Origin: an uncultured Eubacteriales bacterium
GTDB taxonomy: Bacteria > Bacillota > Clostridia > Oscillospirales > CAG-382
Assembly: GCA_934444645.1 (NCBI GenBank)
Contig: CAKSCV010000023.1
Coordinates: 1-45,992, forward strand
Direction of reading: 5' to 3'
DNA length: 45,992 nt
Shown: in pieces, positions 8,967-15,978 of the stretch
How positions within the stretch are numbered: position 1 is the first letter of the stretch
How the letters are laid out: every line of letters starts with the position of its first letter
Made by a program: the position numbers and the translations under genes
The notes under the pieces: generated by a model
Told to the model about the DNA's origin: nothing
Seen by the model: only the letters and a program-made list of their open reading frames with translations
Database searches by the model: none

Positions 8967-9074
8967 TGCTTTTTTATCCTCCGTTTTATAAAATTTTTAC
9001 AAATGCTATTTCATGAGTTAATTATATACGATTTCTTTTTGATTTTGGTGAATTTGCGGTAAATATATAAAGTC

Positions 9075-10082
9075 TTATTCATTAACGGTATGCAGAAATT
9101 CGAAAGAATTGTCGATTCCGGCGGTTTTTTTCAAAGTTTTTTCAAAATTTGCGTAAGAGACAGCACTTTTTCCGGACAAATTGAAAACGGAGAACCCGAT
9201 AGCCGGCAAAAGTGCCTTCAACAGCGGAAGCACCGTATCGGCATCGTTGGAGAAGTTCAAAAGCAGCGCTTGGTCCAAAAGCCCGGCACGCGCACGGGAC
9301 GGCGGCATTTTGAACGCGTGTGCGGAGGATTCCGGAAAAGTATGCGCGACACACCGGCCGCGGTCTGTAGAGATATCGCCGCGAAGCGTTTGACTGTCGG
9401 CTGCGCGCATACCGTCTTTCCCGGCGCATCGATCGCGCAAACCGGCAAAGATGCGCATGGCAGAGCCGTTTGTCATGCGCGAAGGGCTGTTGAATGCAGC
9501 CGACGGTGTTCCGGAGGTTTGTCCGCTGCGGCACATATTCGCCGGAGCTTCCGAGAGCCGGCTTGCGCGATCGATGCGCCCAAGTGCTTTGCGCAGCTTT
9601 TCGGCAAACGGCATGGGCGCATTTTGCCGCAAAGTGCGCGGGCGGAAGGAATCGCCGAAACGGCTTTCATCGGAATACAGGCGGTCGCAGTCGGCGTATC
9701 TGCCGCAAGGCAGTTTTTCTGCCGGTGAGGGCTTGTCTGCAACGGAAAGCTCTTTGGCACCGCAGAGCACGGCGGTAAAATACGACGCGCTTCCGGTGCA
9801 GACCACCTCGGTAAGCTCCGGGATCACATCACCGGCTGAAAAGCCCTCACAGCCGAGTGTGAACACTGCATCATTGGAGCGGCAGAGGTATTCGAGCGTC
9901 TTTCCGGCACGTTTGATTTTTTCCGGGCCGGAGCCGTCGAAAATTTCGGTATAACAGCCGCCGACCGCATAACCGGCTTCCGTTAAAACGGGACTCATTT
10001 TGCTTTGGCAATGGATGGAAACAGCAAGTTCCAACGGCGTTTTGCCGGTGCACAAAAAGCCGATTTTTGGTGCCTCTGTCAT
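9075..10082 (-). CDS. Protein with MoaB/MogA-like N-terminal domain and unrecognised C-terminus
   Basis: A 335-residue protein that I recognise only in part. Residues 1-110 resemble the molybdopterin-binding (MoaB/MogA) fold: GFLCTGKTP at the start, VLTEAGYAVGGCYTEIFDGS, and a loop DAVFTLGCEGFSAGDVIPELTEVV that parallels the family's TGGTGxxxRDVTPE loop. Residues 110-240 are rich in R, S, P and A and look poorly ordered. The last 70 residues (LLDQALLLNFSNDADTVLPLLKALLPAIGFSVFNLSGKSAV) look folded again. No moa/mob genes are nearby, so a molybdenum-cofactor role is not supported by context. The promoter is strong and carries an operator-like inverted repeat. Confidence 0.6.
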   Translation of the reverse strand: MTEAPKIGFLCTGKTPLELAVSIHCQSKMSPVLTEAGYAVGGCYTEIFDGSGPEKIKRAGKTLEYLCRSNDAVFTLGCEGFSAGDVIPELTEVVCTGSASYFTAVLCGAKELSVADKPSPAEKLPCGRYADCDRLYSDESRFGDSFRPRTLRQNAPMPFAEKLRKALGRIDRASRLSEAPANMCRSGQTSGTPSAAFNSPSRMTNGSAMRIFAGLRDRCAGKDGMRAADSQTLRGDISTDRGRCVAHTFPESSAHAFKMPPSRARAGLLDQALLLNFSNDADTVLPLLKALLPAIGFSVFNLSGKSAVSYANFEKTLKKTAGIDNSFEFLHTVNE

Positions 10083-10125
10083 ATTTTATTCCTCCGAAAT
10101 TCATATATATTGTGTTTATGAAGCT

Positions 10126-10155
10126 ATTATATACCATATACTGTGGTATTTGCAA
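10126..10155 (-). promoter_or_regulatory. Promoter with operator-like inverted repeat for the MoaB-like gene
   Basis: On the minus strand: TTGCAA (10150-10155), 18-bp spacer, TATAAT (10126-10131). The spacer contains ATACCA...TGGTAT (10131-10149), arms of 6 bases around 7, in a position where a bound repressor would block RNA polymerase. The shape is operator-like; the regulator is unknown. Confidence 0.6.
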
Positions 10156-10216
10156 GAGGAATCGTTCGACAGGCTTCGACACGAATTGACAGATGCTGAC
10201 AAAGCGCGTCAAAAGC

Positions 10217-10232
10217 ATGCACAATTGTGCAT
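10217..10232. promoter_or_regulatory. Perfect 16-bp palindrome ATGCACAATTGTGCAT
   Basis: A perfect palindrome about 135 bases upstream of the MoaB-like gene in an otherwise featureless stretch (10156-10407). It could be a protein-binding site; there is no further support. Confidence 0.35.
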
Positions 10233-10407
10233 AAAAACCAGGGGATTTTGTCGTTCTTTGCGCTGAAAAACGGTGAAATTTAATGTGATCTTTACATAAG
10301 CGTATTTTAAATTTGATACAGCAATGATAAAAAACGCAGAAAAGCGGATTCTGAGAGCATGTTTTTTTCGTTTCGGCCTTGCCGAAAAACATAAAAAAGA
10401 AGAAGCT

Positions 10408-11361
10408 TCACCGCTTTGTTTGTTCTTTTTTGAGGAGCTCCTTCAGATCTACCGCTGCCAAAACGCCGCACACGACCACCAAAAGCGCGCAGACGATGGT
10501 TCTGACCTTCAAAACGCCCGTATCACGCAACAGCACCACGGAAAAGAACATGGCCCAGGCGGTGTAGGTGATGTTAAGTCCCATGGCTTTTGCCGTACCG
10601 AGCGCAGCGATTGCCCGATAATACAACAAGTAGGAAACTGTTGCAAAAAACGCCGCTGCGGCAACCGTCGCAAGAACCGGAATACCGGCTGCCGAAAACA
10701 GTCCTGCCGTAAAAGACCAACCCTTTAAGCAGGGAAGAAGGATAAAACCGTAAATCAACGCCGATACAAGCTGGCGCAATTGCAGCGCATCACCGCTTGC
10801 AATGCCTTTTTCACGCATACATTTGGATAAGATCATGCCTTCCGTTCCCCAGCCGAATGAACACATAAACACACCGAGCAAGCCGATGCCGAGATTTTTG
10901 ATGGCAAGATCCGGCGAAGCACTCAAGCCCCACACGCCAAGCAGCGTGCAGAGCAAGAAAATCCATTGATACCACCGTATTTTTTCTTTTAAGAACACAT
11001 ACGCTAGCACCGCGCCGATTGCCGGATAGATCGCACTTGCCACCGCTCCTGCCGAAGCACCCATATAGTTGACCGCAAGCACATAGCCGGTCATGCCGAC
11101 AGGGCCGCCGATGGCCGAGGAGACAAGCAGCAACGGAAAGGTTTTTGTTTTGCATATTCCGAAAATCTCTTTTAATCGGCCTTTCCATCCGTTCACGCAA
11201 AGCAAAAACAGCGCGGAAATCGCGTCATGGAGAAAGGTGCTTACAAAAGGCGCTAAAAAAACGGCTTGTGCATCCGAAACAAACGGTGCCATCGACAGAG
11301 CCATTCCGAGAATCACCGTTTCCAACGCCCAGGTGATTCCGGCAAAAATACCGCACAGCAT
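10408..11361 (-). CDS. EamA/DMT-family transporter
   Basis: A 317-residue protein with about ten hydrophobic segments in two EamA repeats. MLCGIFAGITWALETVILG opens the first repeat; AVNYMGASAGAVASAIYPAIGAVLAYVFLKEKI ends it; the second begins at NLGIGLLGVFMCSFGWGTEGMIL and ends near the KEQTKR tail. The start at 11361 is chosen because GGAGG overlaps the stop region of the HAD gene and only 2 bases separate the genes. The longer upstream reading lies inside the HAD gene and is rejected. Substrate unknown. Probably one operon with the HAD phosphatase. Confidence 0.88.
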   Translation of the reverse strand: MLCGIFAGITWALETVILGMALSMAPFVSDAQAVFLAPFVSTFLHDAISALFLLCVNGWKGRLKEIFGICKTKTFPLLLVSSAIGGPVGMTGYVLAVNYMGASAGAVASAIYPAIGAVLAYVFLKEKIRWYQWIFLLCTLLGVWGLSASPDLAIKNLGIGLLGVFMCSFGWGTEGMILSKCMREKGIASGDALQLRQLVSALIYGFILLPCLKGWSFTAGLFSAAGIPVLATVAAAAFFATVSYLLYYRAIAALGTAKAMGLNITYTAWAMFFSVVLLRDTGVLKVRTIVCALLVVVCGVLAAVDLKELLKKEQTKR

Positions 11362-11363
11362 GG

Positions 11364-12086
11364 TTATGCCTCCGCTATGAAATCCGCAAGGTGCGAAATG
11401 TCCGGAAGCACCGCATCCGCATACGGCACAAGCCGTTCTCTTCCGTCCGGCTTTTCGCCGACACCGATGACGGAAATGCCTGCATTTCGCGCAAAACGCA
11501 CATCGGTCATGGTATCGCCTACCACAAGCGCGTTTTGCGGCGCGATACCGCAGCGGTTCAGAAAATCCTTTGCACACCAAGGGTCGGGCTTGACCGGCGT
11601 TTGACCGTTGTCGGTGTAAACCTTGTCAAATACGTCCGCAATGCCTAATTTTTCAAGGCATTTGGCGGTGATGGACGCATTGTCGGTCGTCACAACGGCA
11701 AGCCGTCTGCCGTGTCTTTTTAAGTTTAGCAGAACCTCTCGAAGGTTTTCGCAGACCGGCTCCACTTTCCCGGTGTCCGCATTTTTGTCATATGCCGCAA
11801 GCGTCATTTTGATACTGTCCGCTTCCGAAACGTCTGCTCCGTGCTCCCGCAAAACCTCGTTTAATGCCAAACCGATTTGTTCGTAGGTGCCCTTGCACAA
11901 AAGACCGTCCGTATCCGAAATTCCATCCTTTACGCCCAAAGCCGCAAGCAGACACTCTGTCGGGATATCCTCTCGGTCAATCTGCCTTAATATATCGTTT
12001 ATGGCATGGCGGGAAACCTCAACCCAATAGCGGTCGAATTTCATGAGCGTTCCGTCTTTGTCAAAAAGAATTGCTTGTATGTCCAT
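11364..12086 (-). CDS. HAD-superfamily hydrolase (phosphoglycolate phosphatase-like)
   Basis: A 240-residue cytoplasmic HAD phosphatase. Motif I is FDKDGTL (8-14), with the nucleophile and acid/base aspartates present. Motif II is VTTDNA (about 137-142), motif III lysine is in PVKPDP, and motif IV is VVGDTMTD (about 190-197). A helical cap lies between motifs I and II. Relatives dephosphorylate small sugar or glycolate phosphates. First gene of a two-gene operon with an EamA transporter, driven by a good promoter at 12117-12145. Confidence 0.88.
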   Translation of the reverse strand: MDIQAILFDKDGTLMKFDRYWVEVSRHAINDILRQIDREDIPTECLLAALGVKDGISDTDGLLCKGTYEQIGLALNEVLREHGADVSEADSIKMTLAAYDKNADTGKVEPVCENLREVLLNLKRHGRRLAVVTTDNASITAKCLEKLGIADVFDKVYTDNGQTPVKPDPWCAKDFLNRCGIAPQNALVVGDTMTDVRFARNAGISVIGVGEKPDGRERLVPYADAVLPDISHLADFIAEA

Positions 12087-12116
12087 ATTTTTTCACGCTC
12101 CTTGTCGTATAGGGGC

Positions 12117-12145
12117 ATTATACACGTTTTTTGCACATTTTTCAA
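12117..12145 (-). promoter_or_regulatory. Sigma-A promoter for the HAD/EamA operon
   Basis: TTGAAA (12140-12145), 17-bp spacer, TATAAT (12117-12122), with AAGGAG ahead of the ATG at 12086. Confidence 0.75.
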
Positions 12146-12320
12146 TACGTTTGCGAAAATATCTCATTCACTTCATCAGAACGTTCCGGAAAAAATGCTT
12201 GGGCAGCGACCAAAACAGCGGATACCGAATTTAAGCCAATTATTATGTGCAAGAACATATGCAGCTTATCGCAAGCATTCTAGCAGCTTTTTGGGTAAAA
12301 TCGATTTCGATACAAATTCA

Positions 12321-12351
12321 AAAAATCCGCGGTGCAGATCCGCGGATTTTT
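12321..12351 (-). terminator. Terminator after the spoIVA 3' segment
   Basis: Stem AAAAATCCGCGG (12321-12332) with CCGCGGATTTTT (12340-12351) and a 7-base loop, T-rich on both strands. It starts right after the stop codon at 12355-12357. It would terminate spoIVA after excision and the recombinase transcript before excision. Confidence 0.88.
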
Positions 12352-12354
12352 CTT

Positions 12355-12604
12355 TTATAGCAAAATACAAATCAACCCGCCGGCACCGTCATTGATGATT
12401 TTCTGCAGCGTATCGGTTAGTTTCATGCGTGCGTCGAGCGGCATATGGGCAAGCTTTGCGTTTAACCCCTCGCCCACCAGTTCGTGCAAGGATTTTCCGA
12501 ACATATTGGATTCCCAAATGCTGGCAGGGTTTTCCTCAAAGCCTTTGAGAAGGAATTTCACCATGTCCTCCGATTGCTTCTCACTGCCGACAATCGGGCT
12601 GACT
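12355..12604 (-). other. spoIVA: spoIVA 3' segment (codons 409-491 after excision)
   Basis: Encodes the C-terminal 82-83 residues of SpoIVA: VSPIVGSEKQSEDMVKF, then ESNMFGKSLHELV, MPLDARMKLTDTL, and the family's terminal signature IINDGAGGLICILL. Here it is read as the tail of the recombinase. In known SpoIVA this region is needed for placement at the forespore surface and binding SpoVM, so the upstream fragment alone should not work. The stop is followed directly by a terminator. Confidence 0.93.
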
Positions 12605-14232
12605 TCCGTATCACCATACAAAATGAAGGGCTTTAGGAGGTATACCTGTTCGGTTTTCGGAAATTTCATATCGATGCGCAGTTTTACGCATTTTTCGGTG
12701 CTTTCCCGGAGCACGGTAATCTCTCTTAACATATTTTGAGCAACCTCCAAGGCGGATTGTCTGCTTCTTAGTATGTCACTTAACGCCCCTCGCACTTCTT
12801 TCAAAAGAGAAGTTTTTTTGCTTGAATCCGCCTGCTCTTTTTTCAACGCTTCTATTTTTTGCGATAGTTTTTCGAGTTCGGTATTCAACTTGTTTTTGGT
12901 TTCAAGATACTCCTCTTTTGAAACATCATCCTCCGTATATAATTCCAGAATTTTATCTTTTTTTGCTTCAATTTTAGTCTTGTCTGCGGTTAGCTTTTTT
13001 ATATCGCTTGCATAGTCAATTTTCGTCGGAGCGGTTTCGGCATACATTGCAAGAAGCTCATCGATATCCGATTGATACTTATCCTTATTTTCAAGAATAT
13101 CCTCGCCGATTTTGGTGAGGATAGCGTCTAAATCTCTTGTATATAAATGCGGTGATTTGCATTCTTTTCTGCCTTTTGCAAGATAAACCCTGCAGCACCA
13201 GCCCTCTTGCGGTTTTTTTCTGTCTTTCCACATTTTCCGGTAATAAAAGGTTCCGTGTTCCTCGCATTTGATTTTTCCGCTGTAAGGAAAACGGCTTTGC
13301 GTTCCGCCGCTTTTTTTCTTGAACTTTACTTCACGCTCTTTCAAAACAGCGTTTGCTCGTTCCCATAATTCTTCGCTTACGATGGCAGGAATATCCTCAT
13401 CTTTATAGAGCAGGTGTTCGGCTTTGGGAAGCTTAATGCTTTTCTTGTCACGATAATTGTTGCTTTCGGTCAGTCTGCCGTGGTAATAGCCCTTGTATTT
13501 GGGATTGACAAGTATTTGCTTTAAGGTTCCGGGATTCAATTCTTTTCCTTGCTGATTTCTGTATCCAAGCTCTGTGAGCTTCCCGGTAATTGTCCGAAAG
13601 CCGTATTTTCCTGTTGCGTATAATGCATATAGATCTCTTATAAAAGGAGCGGTTTTCTCATCGATAACGAGCTTGCAGTCCTGTTTTTTATAGCCGTACA
13701 GATTGTTTGTTCCTAAAATTTTACCGGTTTCATAGGCTTGCCTCATTCCGAATTTTACTCTTTCGGATAATCTTCTCATTTCGTCCTGTGCAAGCGAAGC
13801 CATAATTGTAAGGCGAAGCTCTGAATCGGAAAAAAGTGTATTGATATTATCCGATTGAAAAAAAACGCCTACTCCGTGACTTAATAAATCTTGTGTATAT
13901 TTAATACTGTCAAGTGTAGAGCGTGAAAAGCGGCTTATTTCCTTGGTAATGATTAAATCGAATTTTTCATTCATGCCATCCTCTATCATTCTGAGAAATT
14001 CTTCACGCTTGTTGACACTTGTCCCGCTGATGCCCTCGTCAATATATCCGCCGGTGAAGGTCCAATTTTTATTGGAACGGATAAGGTTTTCATAGTAACT
14101 TGTCTGGTTTTCAAGGGAATTGAGCTGTTCATCTCTATCCGTAGAAACTCGTGCATAATACACAACGTTCAGTTGAATATCAAAAATACTTTTACCGACA
14201 TCCAAAAGCCGTCTTACCTTTAGCAAATCCAT
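12355..14232 (-). CDS. Large serine recombinase of the spoIVA element, fused in frame to the SpoIVA C-terminus
   Basis: 625 residues from the ATG at 14232 (AGGTG 7 bases upstream; 14 bases after the stop of the small upstream gene). Domains: resolvase-type catalytic domain (about 20-165) with nucleophile S30 in YYARVSTD, DEGISGTSVNKR, and the ISRFSRS segment; recombinase domain (about 185-300); zinc-ribbon region with cysteines around 320-375; long coiled coil (about 405-470). Residues 1-542 belong to the element, and 543-625 are the SpoIVA tail. On the excised circle the same frame would instead end HLTYKMKMGIKSGKKYQEY..., giving 591 residues. Expected to catalyse excision (and perhaps integration). 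Transcribed toward the junction in the same direction as spoIVA. Confidence 0.93.
   Translation of the reverse strand: MDLLKVRRLLDVGKSIFDIQLNVVYYARVSTDRDEQLNSLENQTSYYENLIRSNKNWTFTGGYIDEGISGTSVNKREEFLRMIEDGMNEKFDLIITKEISRFSRSTLDSIKYTQDLLSHGVGVFFQSDNINTLFSDSELRLTIMASLAQDEMRRLSERVKFGMRQAYETGKILGTNNLYGYKKQDCKLVIDEKTAPFIRDLYALYATGKYGFRTITGKLTELGYRNQQGKELNPGTLKQILVNPKYKGYYHGRLTESNNYRDKKSIKLPKAEHLLYKDEDIPAIVSEELWERANAVLKEREVKFKKKSGGTQSRFPYSGKIKCEEHGTFYYRKMWKDRKKPQEGWCCRVYLAKGRKECKSPHLYTRDLDAILTKIGEDILENKDKYQSDIDELLAMYAETAPTKIDYASDIKKLTADKTKIEAKKDKILELYTEDDVSKEEYLETKNKLNTELEKLSQKIEALKKEQADSSKKTSLLKEVRGALSDILRSRQSALEVAQNMLREITVLRESTEKCVKLRIDMKFPKTEQVYLLKPFILYGDTEVSPIVGSEKQSEDMVKFLLKGFEENPASIWESNMFGKSLHELVGEGLNAKLAHMPLDARMKLTDTLQKIINDGAGGLICILL
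12583..12628 (-). other. Left attachment site of the spoIVA element
   Basis: Core dinucleotide at 12605-12606 (TC on plus, GA on minus). Element half-site: 8-bp spacer 12607-12614 and arm CATACAAAATGAAG at 12615-12628. Chromosomal half-site: spoIVA codons for VSPIVGSE. The exact outer limits are inferred from symmetry with the right site. Confidence 0.88.
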
Positions 14233-14248
14233 AAATGACACCTGCTTT

Positions 14249-14434
14249 CTATATACAAGCGTAACAGCATCTTTCCAGTTGGTCAATTTTTTTTGATAGC
14301 TGCTCATCCACTTGTTCGTACATATATGTAGGTATTATTTTGTTTTGGTAAAGGCTTAGGTTCATGTGCTTTTGATTAAGCAAATGTGCAAGACGAGAGA
14401 TATTGTCCGGTTGATTTTTTCCGTTCAAAAACAA
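14249..14434 (-). CDS. Small 61-residue protein upstream of the recombinase (candidate directionality factor)
   Basis: A 61-residue frame starting with TTG at 14434, with a strong GGAGG 5-6 bases upstream; it ends 16 bases before the recombinase ATG. The product is largely helical (NISRLAHLLNQKHMNLSLYQNKII then EQVDEQLSKKIDQLERC) with no family I can name for certain. Serine recombinases need a small recombination directionality factor for excision, and such genes often lie beside the recombinase, so this is a reasonable candidate. That role is inference from position only. Confidence 0.7.
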   Translation of the reverse strand: MFLNGKNQPDNISRLAHLLNQKHMNLSLYQNKIIPTYMYEQVDEQLSKKIDQLERCCYACI

Positions 14435-14458
14435 TTCCTCCTCAACTTTATTTGCTTA

Positions 14459-14487
14459 ATCCTATGACTTGGATCCCGTATTTATTC
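14459..14487 (-). promoter_or_regulatory. Sigma-E-like promoter for the recombinase operon
   Basis: On the minus strand: GAATAAA (14481-14487), 14-bp spacer, CATAGGAT (14459-14466), placing the start about 18 bases ahead of the TTG start codon. It resembles the mother-cell sigma-E consensus (KMATATT, 14-15 bp, CATACANT) but is imperfect. No good sigma-A promoter was seen at the same place. Confidence 0.45.
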
Positions 14488-14495
14488 GTCATTTA

Positions 14496-14720
14496 TTCGT
14501 TGGCAAGGCAATTATTACACTTTGCAACGAAAAAAGAATTGCTGTTGAACGCCGTATTGAAAGCGGCTCACGTCCCGGTTTGGACCAAATCGATACGGGT
14601 ATTCTGTTTGGGAACCTGTTAGATAATGCCATTGAAGCAGCAGAGAATACTGTCACCAAACACGTTCCTTTGATGGTTCAGATAAAAGGTGCATATCTTT
14701 CAATTTTAGTCATCATAAAA
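14496..14720 (+). pseudogene. Fragment of a GHKL-type (AgrC-like) sensor kinase
   Basis: An open frame contains CNEKRIAVERRIESG and GILFGNLLDNAIEAAEN, the N-box region of GHKL ATPase sensor kinases of the AgrC/VirS type, followed by VPLMVQIKGAYLSILVIIKA, the next beta strand. The upstream membrane part and the downstream G-boxes are missing, so this is a remnant. It is followed by a terminator at 14723-14765. Confidence 0.65.
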
Positions 14721-14722
14721 GC

Positions 14723-14765
14723 AGCGTCCAGGCTACACCTTTTTTGGTAGGCCCGGACGCTTTTT
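14723..14765 (+). terminator. Rho-independent terminator after the kinase remnant
   Basis: Stem AGCGTCC (14723-14729) with GGACGCT (14755-14761), extended inward by GGC-TAC-CC type pairs, then five T residues. Confidence 0.8.
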
Positions 14766-14798
14766 GGGGTGTTATTGCGACAGCTTCTCTTCGTTTTT

Positions 14799-14911
14799 TT
14801 ATTCTGCCTGCTTTGTAAATGTGACCACCGTGCTATCAAAGAGCTTGCAATACTTGCAGACATTCTTGCCGGTGTCGAACGTAAGAGTCAGGGAGGGCGC
14901 ATCGGCTTCAG
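14799..14911 (-). pseudogene. Out-of-frame coding remnant after the 135-residue protein
   Basis: Directly after the stop of the next upstream gene, another frame stays open for about 37 codons and encodes a plausible protein tail (DAPSLTLTFDTGKNVCKYCKL then VVTFTKQAE). It may be the former C-terminus of the 135-residue protein, lost by a frameshift, or the end of another gene. Confidence 0.35.
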
Positions 14912-15315
14912 ATTCGCTCAAGGATTATCGTGCCATACGCGATGGTCAGACAGCCGTCCTCATCCACCGGTATTTCGGCAAACGGGTCGACCGCCTCTCC
15001 CAGCACCTCGCCCTTGACCTTGGTATCGTAGTAGAACTTACCGTCCTTCTCTTTCCAGGCGGTCTGCTCGATAACGGCGAAACCGTCCTCATCGATCACG
15101 GCACCCTGCGACTTTGCAAGCTCGATTTTGTCTTCGGGTACGCGCATCAGCGTGTTCATCGAGCCGTCCTCGGTGAATTCGGTTCTGTTCATGAGCATCA
15201 TGATGATTTCGTCCGCGTTATCTCCCTCCGGCAGATTATCCGGCGTGTAGGACACCATACCGTTTCGGGTTGGGAAGAGCAGCTCCTTGACTTTCCATTT
15301 TCCGACAATGTTCAT
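14908..15315 (-). CDS. Hypothetical lipocalin-like small protein
   Basis: 135 residues from the ATG at 15315, preceded by GAGGAG; the longer reading upstream has no site. It begins NIVGKWKVKELLFP and continues with alternating strands and polar turns, as in lipocalin-like or META-type small beta barrels (the GKW motif near the N-terminus is typical). There is no signal peptide or membrane segment. It may once have been longer (see the remnant just downstream). It lies 55 bases after the DUF6935-like gene on the same strand. Function unknown. Confidence 0.7.
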   Translation of the reverse strand: MNIVGKWKVKELLFPTRNGMVSYTPDNLPEGDNADEIIMMLMNRTEFTEDGSMNTLMRVPEDKIELAKSQGAVIDEDGFAVIEQTAWKEKDGKFYYDTKVKGEVLGEAVDPFAEIPVDEDGCLTIAYGTIILERI

Positions 15316-15370
15316 TGCGATATCTCCTCTCTGTTTGTTTTGTTGTTTTATCGTTGATTCCGGAGGCTGG

Positions 15371-15952
15371 TTATGCCCAGGGATCCTCGGATTTCGGGGT
15401 GCGGACACCGGTCAGCAGATACTGCTCCCACAGGAACCACTTGCTGTCAGAACCGCGCTGGCGCAGCTTTATCGGGCGCGGAGAATCGGCTCCGCCGCAG
15501 GGAATGAAGAGCTTCATGTAGCCGGGTTCCTCGTTTGAAACGTGGTTCGACTCGATGACGAGCGTGTAGGGTTGGGTCGGTGTATAGTTGTTGTCAGGCG
15601 TCGAGCCGGAGAAGTAGGTGAAGGGCAGATAGGTCTTTCCGTCGCGGAAGCGGTCGTTCAGAAAGGAGATCTCCTGTCCGTTCAGAGGACGCGGACCGCG
15701 CAGGAAATTCAGCATCTCGGTGCCGATATTTCTGTCTGCCGCGTAGGCGCAGAGCGCGAGGACAGTCAGGGCTGCCGTCTTGAACGGCGTATCCATGCTT
15801 GCCTCCGGAAGTGCCTGCAGCTCAGCCAGGCTCTCCGGCAAAGATGTGAAGGTGAAGGTCTCGCTCTTTGAGCCGATAGCGTGTGCTGCCGAAGATGCGG
15901 CTGTGTTGACCGCCTGCTTTGCCGTGCTTTTAAGTTTGTCGAAGATTCCCAT
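15371..15952 (-). CDS. DUF6935-like protein
   Basis: 193 residues from the ATG at 15952 (AAGGAG upstream). It begins MGIFDKLKSTAKQAVNTAASSA, an amphipathic helix, then LPESLAELQALPEASMDTPFKTAALTVLALCAY, a pattern I associate with the DUF6935 family of Clostridia. The second half contains FLRGPRPLNGQEISFLNDRFRDGKTYLPFTYFSGSTPDNNYTP and ends in a beta-rich part. No known function. Members are often found near zinc-ribbon/DUF4428 genes, as here. Confidence 0.75.
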   Translation of the reverse strand: MGIFDKLKSTAKQAVNTAASSAAHAIGSKSETFTFTSLPESLAELQALPEASMDTPFKTAALTVLALCAYAADRNIGTEMLNFLRGPRPLNGQEISFLNDRFRDGKTYLPFTYFSGSTPDNNYTPTQPYTLVIESNHVSNEEPGYMKLFIPCGGADSPRPIKLRQRGSDSKWFLWEQYLLTGVRTPKSEDPWA

Positions 15953-15978
15953 TGTAAAACTCCTTTTCAAATATGATT

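Noticed and set aside
10362..10400. TTTCGGC/GCCGAAA hairpin after the EamA gene as a terminator
   Set aside because: No T run follows on the minus strand; kept out of the feature list.
10408..11580. Longer 390-residue reading of the EamA transporter
   Set aside because: The first 73 codons lie inside the HAD gene and encode low-complexity Cys/Arg-rich sequence; the start at 11361 has a GGAGG site.
12355..14307. Reading the recombinase as a natural fusion protein with a novel C-terminal domain
   Set aside because: The last 83 residues match the SpoIVA C-terminus, the junction coincides with a palindromic attachment site, and the matching SpoIVA N-terminus lies at the other end of the element.
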